From NCBI GenBank assembly GCA_029204225.1, contig CM055107.1, positions 49,342,546-49,406,545 on the forward strand: a DNA stretch of 64,000 nucleotides, in the 5' to 3' direction. Source of the stretch: Diphasiastrum complanatum (Eukaryota > Streptophyta > Lycopodiopsida > Lycopodiales > Lycopodiaceae). Position 1 is the first letter of the stretch. Every line of letters begins with the position of its first letter. The position numbers and the translations under genes are program-made. The notes beneath the pieces are model-generated. The model was given only the letters and a program-made list of their open reading frames with translations, did not search any database and was not told the DNA's origin. Positions 58,346-64,000 of the stretch are shown in pieces.

Positions 58346-58356
58346 CTTGCTGGTTT

Positions 58357-59606
58357 TGTACGGACAGAAACAGTACATAATCATTGTGAAGATGTGTATT
58401 TATTAAACAACGAATATACATCCGAATGAAGCAATATATATTCACATAAGAAGACAAGAGCTGGATACATTTATAATGAAGGGACCTGCCTATATTTTTT
58501 GCGACATACTAAATATCACATATAAAGGACAAGTCCTCAGCAATGAAGCGACATCTACAACAACCCTTAAATAAAGACACTTACATGAAACGACTCGATC
58601 CGAATCGACAATTCTAACTATAGTAATCTAAACTCAGGGTTAGATACATCTTTGCGGTATAATCTACATACGTGTCAGATATATATTGGTTAACCTTATT
58701 CAGTAAAGCGACACGCCTCTAATTTATAAAGACGTGATTGTTCGCTCTGAAGATGATAAAGAGAAGACACGATTCAGTCTTACTCACCAGGAGATATAGT
58801 TTATGTATTCGCTGAGAGATAAAAGTTTATGTACTTGTGAGAGATCTTCTGAAGTACTCTAACAATCTTTCTTATATAAATCTATCTCTGGTCAGACAGT
58901 TGCATAAGCACATTACAGTCTATGTTGTGTATCCGTAAAAGTGTTCTAACGAACTGTCTTAAAACTAACTTATTCGTTCATTCGAATATTTGTTCGACAC
59001 TCGAATACTTGTTCGATACCCGAATAACGTTTATCATCATAAGTCTATCTCAGTCATCGATAGAAAAGTACGTATACAACTGAATTGATAGTCCCTGTCT
59101 GAAGAATTGAGATAAGATATCTGTATTCTGAATATCTCCGAACATATGTTTCTAACATATTCGAAGATTATACAAGAGATTTAACTCTGAGGAGAACACT
59201 AGTTGTTGAGGACTACTGTTTAACTTTTGTTAATCCAAGAATAAGATTAACTTTGATCACTGATGAACGAATACATCGAAATCAATCCGAATTCTTGTCG
59301 ACACCTTAATCAGATAGAGTGGAGTACATTCGTACTACTCTGATAACAATTCTCTTGTAGAACGCCAATTCTTCGATTCGAAAGAGAAGACTGATATTCC
59401 AATTTTAAACATTCATTTATCCATTACGTAATACTGGTTACTTAACCCAAATGTCTGTTTGACAACCAGACTAATTCTCCATTTTATATCATACGAATAA
59501 GTCAGAACAATATCAACATTATACCATAAAGAAGCTATCCTCTTGGGGATTCGACATTAAATACTACAAAACTATACCAAATACAATTGGTATACCATGA
59601 CATAAA
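58357..59606 (+). repeat. Gypsy 5' LTR (approximate limits)
   Basis: Non-coding sequence between the older LTR fragment and the primer site. A TGTACGG start and a CA end (about 59597-59606) are plausible, but the partner LTR lies outside the window, so the limits are not fixed. It would supply promoter and polyadenylation signals. Confidence 0.5.
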
Positions 59607-59614
59607 CCAAATTT

Positions 59615-59631
59615 TGGCGCCGTTGCCGGGG
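59615..59631 (+). promoter_or_regulatory. Primer-binding site, tRNA-Asp type
   Basis: TGGCGCCGTTGCCGGGG is the complement of the 3' end of plant tRNA-Asp(GUC) as I know it (…CCCCGGCAACGGCGCCA). It lies 60 bp before the gag ATG. Confidence 0.8.
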
Positions 59632-59690
59632 ATAGCCAAAAACAAACATGTTGATATAAAACTGACAAAATCATTGTCATTAATAAGTAT

Positions 59691-62510
59691 ATGTCAGACA
59701 GAGCTTCCCGACTCGAAAGATATCGAAAGATTCGAGAAGATTTTTTCAGAAATTTATCTGGAAGTTCTGATAGAGCTGAAACTTATTCGGATTTGTTAAA
59801 ACCAGTTGCCAAACTAAAACCGAATATGGAAGGCCCTGCACCCCGACTTTCTTCAATTTCGAAGATCAGATACGATTATTTCAAAGGAACAACCTCAGAT
59901 GATGCGGACAGTTATGTTTCGCAGTTCGAATCAATTGCGAACGCGAATAATGAAGGTTCGGAGGCGGACAAACTGAGGATTTTTCCTGGTCTTCTCAGAA
60001 AACAAGCACGTGTATGGTACAGCCAAGTCGAACCAGGACGAGTGGCTACCTGGTTGCTGCTGAAAGATGCGTTTCTACACCAATTCAGAGAAATTGGTTA
60101 TTCATCTAGAGTACTCGGCAGACTCAACAACATAGAGAAGAAGAGTCGAGAATCTCTGAGAAGGTATACTCGTAAGGTCAAGAATCTTATTGGAAAACTA
60201 ACTGGAGTATACCCCGTTGCGATGCAGATTGAATGGTTTCTGTCAGGTTTACCACTGAGTATAAATCGATACTGCAGACAAGGTGATATGACTACCTTAG
60301 CAGCAGTCATTGCAAGTGCTGAAAACTATGAGACTTCTAAGCTTGCTCAGAAGAGAAAATCAACTAGACGAAGTCGAAAGTCTAAGCATGTTTCCAGTGG
60401 CAGTGAAGAGGATTCGAAGTCTGAATCCAGTTCCAGTTCCTCCAGTTCAGAATCCGAATTACACTACTCATCCGACTCTGAGACTGATGAGAGAGAACGA
60501 AGTAGTAAACGAAAACCCAAACGAAAGGACGATAAAAATTCGGAGATGAAGCCAACAACATCAAAGGTCGAAAAGATTTGGAGGAGAGATCTTGCAGATA
60601 TTAACAAAAAATTCAACGATCTAAAAGTTCAGATTTCAGAGGTTGCTGACAAGAGACCGAAATCATCTTCTTCCAATTCAGGACTATGGTGTACGAGGTG
60701 CGGTGCATCAGGATATTCGAAGGAAGATTGCAGAACAGTGAATGTATCTTACGTTGAAGATCCAACACAGGAGGTGCTGTTTATTTTTCAGAATAATGAT
60801 ACAACAACAAATTTTGTTCAAGGCACGACTACACCGTTCCAGCAATCCACCCCCACATTCGGACCAAAAAGATATAATCCACCCGAATTTGTAACATCAA
60901 CAACAAAGACTTCGAATTTTCCAAGACCAGTTTCGGGCAATTGTTACAATTGTGGAGAACCAGGACATTTTTCACCAGACTGTCCGCAACCACGGAAGCC
61001 AATTGGGTATGTACCTCTCTGTTCGAATTGTAAAGAACCAGGCCACAAATATCCTGATTGTCCCCAACCACAGAGGCCAAGACCTAAATACCAGTATGTA
61101 GCGACACCTGCTGCAATGGTAGACTCGAAAGGAAAAGTTTCGGCAGATGCGGTTATACAAAAAATTGATCTTGTGGAAAACCAATCAACGAGGACAACTG
61201 ACCAATCTTGGCCAAGTGATATGGAAACAATATTCAAAGTAAATACGAGGAGTTCTTCGAAAGATGACTCGAAAACCAACTCGAAAGGTTCCTCGAAGAA
61301 ACGCAGAAAATCACATTCGAAGAAGGGAACGAATAAATCCCTAACAAAAGAAGATATTAAAGATGATCCCGACTATGATCGAAATGCTAAAAATTTGTTT
61401 TCAAAAGATATATCTGCAGAAGCGAAAGAAATAATTGAAGAAGAACTACAAAGAGCAGCTACAGAAAGGAAAGTCACATTCGAAGAAGGGAACGAATCAA
61501 TTCATAAAACCAAACTGTCGGAAGCCATGATTGACAAGCCGATATCGAAGACGAAAGATTATGATATCATAACTGATATTGGTTCTCTTCGTCCAAATAT
61601 CACATTCGAACAATTGTTGGCAGACAATACTTACTATCGCAGGCAGTTAAAAGGACTTTCTACTCCAAAGAAGAAGAAAAGAAATCCCTTGCCAGAATTA
61701 GGAGTATTATCTATTGATTTGGGAGATCTTGGCGCACCGGAAATCGACATTACTATTGAGGGATGCTTAATCGAACATGTGCCGATTGATTCAGGTTCGA
61801 GCGTCAATATTATTACTGAAGAAACTGCTCACGCTCTGGGTTTGACAGATATTCGACCAACCAACCGAAATATCAAGTTGGCAGACTCAACACGACGAAA
61901 GCCTGTCGGAGTGCTGGAGAACGTTACTGTGTATATACAAGCCAAGCCTTTTACCATGAATTTTATTGTTATCAAACCAATGGGTTTGCCTTCTTACTCT
62001 GTGCTAATCGGAAGGCCGTGGCTGTATCAGTCAAATGCTAGTGTTCATTGGAAGTCTAGGGAATTAAGATTTCAAACTGGCGAGACCAATAATCGTGGAA
62101 AACCAGCAGAGGAGATCATTACCTGGAATAAAGATAGATACGAAGGCGAAACTCCTATGACCGACACTAGCTATACTTCGGAAAATTCTTCTTATGCACT
62201 AAATATCTTCTCTAATGTTTCAGATGTCGAAGTTAAATTTTTCGAATGCTATGAGAATGATAACGAATCAGATAATGCAGAAGAATTCATCGATGTTTGC
62301 AACACAGAACTAGATGAACTAGTTATTACTAAAGACGAATCAACAGATTCGTACGAATCGGATGACTCGCACGAATCAGACGAAGAAATTGAAAATAAGA
62401 ATCAGTCTGTCGACACGAACATATCTATGGAGACAGCAATGCGCGAAATTCATGGATATTCAAAGTCTAGTATGATAGAAGGTATGATTTTACCTGATTC
62501 AACAGAGTAA
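59691..62510 (+). CDS. Ty3/gypsy gag-protease
   Basis: 939 residues starting MSDRASRLERYRK. Gag core at about 55-230 (DDADSYVSQFESIANANNEG; LRIFPGLLRKQARVWYSQ; GVYPVAMQIEWFLSGLPLSI). A Ser-rich linker follows. Three zinc knuckles: near 331 (CTRCGASGYSKEDC, with Tyr in place of His), near 417 (CYNCGEPGHFSPDC) and near 443 (CSNCKEPGHKYPDC). Protease near 699 (PIDSGSSVNIITEETAHALG) and IGRPWL near 776. The acidic C-terminus ends at TAA 62508-62510. The same frame continues as polymerase after two stops, so the native product was one polyprotein. The gag at 34.8-36.2 kb is its diverged relative. Confidence 0.93.
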   Translation: MSDRASRLERYRKIREDFFRNLSGSSDRAETYSDLLKPVAKLKPNMEGPAPRLSSISKIRYDYFKGTTSDDADSYVSQFESIANANNEGSEADKLRIFPGLLRKQARVWYSQVEPGRVATWLLLKDAFLHQFREIGYSSRVLGRLNNIEKKSRESLRRYTRKVKNLIGKLTGVYPVAMQIEWFLSGLPLSINRYCRQGDMTTLAAVIASAENYETSKLAQKRKSTRRSRKSKHVSSGSEEDSKSESSSSSSSSESELHYSSDSETDERERSSKRKPKRKDDKNSEMKPTTSKVEKIWRRDLADINKKFNDLKVQISEVADKRPKSSSSNSGLWCTRCGASGYSKEDCRTVNVSYVEDPTQEVLFIFQNNDTTTNFVQGTTTPFQQSTPTFGPKRYNPPEFVTSTTKTSNFPRPVSGNCYNCGEPGHFSPDCPQPRKPIGYVPLCSNCKEPGHKYPDCPQPQRPRPKYQYVATPAAMVDSKGKVSADAVIQKIDLVENQSTRTTDQSWPSDMETIFKVNTRSSSKDDSKTNSKGSSKKRRKSHSKKGTNKSLTKEDIKDDPDYDRNAKNLFSKDISAEAKEIIEEELQRAATERKVTFEEGNESIHKTKLSEAMIDKPISKTKDYDIITDIGSLRPNITFEQLLADNTYYRRQLKGLSTPKKKKRNPLPELGVLSIDLGDLGAPEIDITIEGCLIEHVPIDSGSSVNIITEETAHALGLTDIRPTNRNIKLADSTRRKPVGVLENVTVYIQAKPFTMNFIVIKPMGLPSYSVLIGRPWLYQSNASVHWKSRELRFQTGETNNRGKPAEEIITWNKDRYEGETPMTDTSYTSENSSYALNIFSNVSDVEVKFFECYENDNESDNAEEFIDVCNTELDELVITKDESTDSYESDDSHESDEEIENKNQSVDTNISMETAMREIHGYSKSSMIEGMILPDSTE

Positions 62511-63941
62511 ATTGAACTTGCACCGGGCAGATGTGTCCATGTTGCAAAGTCCTTGGGAGAAACTGAGTTATCTAAATACACTGAATTGCTTAAAGAGTAT
62601 CAGGACGTCTTTGCATGGTCGCTTGATGACTTAAAATGAATTCCTGCCGAATATGGTGAACATCGAATTGATGTAAAGGAGAACGCTATTCCTGTTCGTC
62701 AGAGACAGTATCGACTTAATCCAAAGTACTCTTTAATGGTAAAAGACGAACTCAACAAATATCTAAAAGCAGGAATTATTTATCCTGTCTTAAGTAGCGA
62801 ATGGGTGTCACCTATTGTGGTAGTACCAAAGAAGAAGACTGGCAAGATTCGTATATGCCAGGACTTTCGAAAGCTCAATGCAGCTACACAGAAAGATCAT
62901 CATCCGTTACCATTCACTGATTCTATTCTGGATCAGGTAGCTGGACAAGAACGATATAGTTTCTGTGATGGTTTTTCAGGCTATAATCAAGTTAGAATGC
63001 GGAAGGAGGATAAAGCGAAAACCACATTCACCACCGATTGGGGAACTTATGCCTACAATAGAATGCCCTTTGGTCTCTGTAATGCGCCGGCGACTTTTCA
63101 ACGAATTATGATGCTGATTTTTGCCGCGTTTTTACGATTTTTTCTCGAAATATTTATTGACGACTTCTGTGTATACAGCGATAGCAAATCTCATATCCAG
63201 AAACTGAAGCTAACCTTACACAAGTGTCGAGACACTTGTCTGTCACTCCATCCCGAAAAATGTTTCTTCGGAATGAGAGAAGGCATTCTTCTAGGACACA
63301 GAATATCCAATCGAGGGATCGAGGTCGACAAAGATAAAATCGAAGTAATACGGAATTTGCTTATACCAACAAATCTTCGCGAACTTCGAGCCTTTTTGGG
63401 ACATGTCGGTTATTATCGAAGGTTTATCCAGAATCATGCCTCAATATCTGCAGCACTTACTCAATTATTAAAGAAGGAAGTGGTGTATCTTTGGACAGAA
63501 GAACACCAAAAAGCTTTCGAAAATCTCAAACAGAAACTGATCAATGCACCGATCTTAAGACCACCTAATTGGTCAATTATATTTCATTGTTATGTGGATG
63601 TGTCAGCATTCGCTATTGGTGTATGTCTAAGCCAGAAGGACGAACGGAAGAAAGACTATCCAATATATTATGCTAGTCGACAACTCAGTTCTTCGGAGAA
63701 GAATTATTCGGCGACAGAACGAGAAGCACTTGGAATGATATATACAGTTAAGAAATTTCGGCATTATTTGCTGGGGTATGCTTTTATTTTCCATGTGGAT
63801 CACTATGCTCTGAAATATCTAGTAAACAAACCAGATTTATCAGGACGAATAGCTCGCTGGGTTCTGTTATTACAAGAATTCACTTATACAGTTGAACTTC
63901 GCCAAGGGAAATACCATACCAATGCGGATTACCTTTCATGA
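62511..63941 (+). pseudogene. Ty3/gypsy reverse transcriptase and RNase H, same frame
   Basis: It continues the gag-protease frame. After TAA (62508-62510) comes CVHVAKSLGE, a TGA at 62637-62639 following WSLDDLK, then RT (62736 on): SPIVVVPKKKTGKIRICQDF, FCDGFSGYNQVRM, MPFGLCNAPATFQRIM, active site IFIDDF near 63150, LGHRISNRGIEV, FLGHVGYYRRFI. RNase H: YVDVSAFAIGVCLSQ, YYASRQLSSSEKNYSATERE, HVDHYALKYL, ending ADYLS, TGA (63939-63941), where related elements read ADYLSR; the next codons still look native. Integrase should follow beyond the window. With only three stops, the copy decayed recently. Confidence 0.92.
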
Positions 63942-64000
63942 ATAAGCACTGGAAAAATTGAAAACCCATTGAATGACGATTTCCCAGATGAAAATTTGTT

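Overview
The window is nuclear DNA of a land plant. It is AT-rich, densely packed with retrotransposon and DNA-transposon remains, and holds only a few broken plant genes. The evidence is an alpha-expansin gene with plant-type introns, remains of a PIF-type bHLH transcription factor, Ty1/copia elements primed by initiator Met tRNA, Ty3/gypsy elements (one primed by Asp tRNA), CACTA (En/Spm) transposase remains and CCCTAAA-like plant telomere motifs. The species cannot be told from the sequence. Nothing suggests a bacterial or organellar origin, and there are no operons.

Layout. 1-5853 and 12325-16749 are two near-identical copies of one segmental duplication. Each carries a decayed PIF-like bHLH gene on the minus strand and a CACTA fragment; copy A also holds a 1.5 kb composite LTR element. 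Between them lie a remnant of an unrecognised coding family (6.4-7.2 kb) next to a primer-site-like motif and gypsy gag (7.5-8.3 kb), an alpha-expansin gene lacking its last exon (9.3-10.5 kb) and degenerate telomere-like DNA (11.1-11.4 kb). 16.75-22.7 kb is nested copia material, including a minus-strand element that has lost its integrase core. 24.75-33.8 kb contains a dispersed repeat, a large inverted repeat of copia reverse-transcriptase fragments, a foldback MITE candidate and, inside the loop, a minus-strand series of short exons that keep splice signals and phase. 34.4-36.25 kb is a gypsy gag remnant ending in a GT/GA microsatellite. 39.0-43.8 kb holds a longer relative of the 6.4 kb coding family, followed by a 148-bp tandem array in which each unit has a hairpin around a primer-site-like motif. 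45.3-49.06 kb is a CACTA element with divergent genes. 49.7-53.86 kb is a 5'-truncated copia element with an uninterrupted 1170-codon frame and a complete 3' LTR. 53.86-55.0 kb is a rearranged second CACTA, followed by a gypsy integrase tail, an old dispersed repeat and, from 58.35 kb to the window edge, a gypsy element with LTR, tRNA-Asp primer site, gag, protease, RT and RNase H broken only by three in-frame stops.

The genes do not form a pathway. The content is best read as layers of transposition, nested insertion, duplication and decay around two plant gene remnants (PIF-like and expansin) and one unidentified spliced gene. The observations most worth following are the unknown coding family paired with primer-site-like motifs, the hairpin array, and the phase-consistent exon series at 29.6-32.0 kb.
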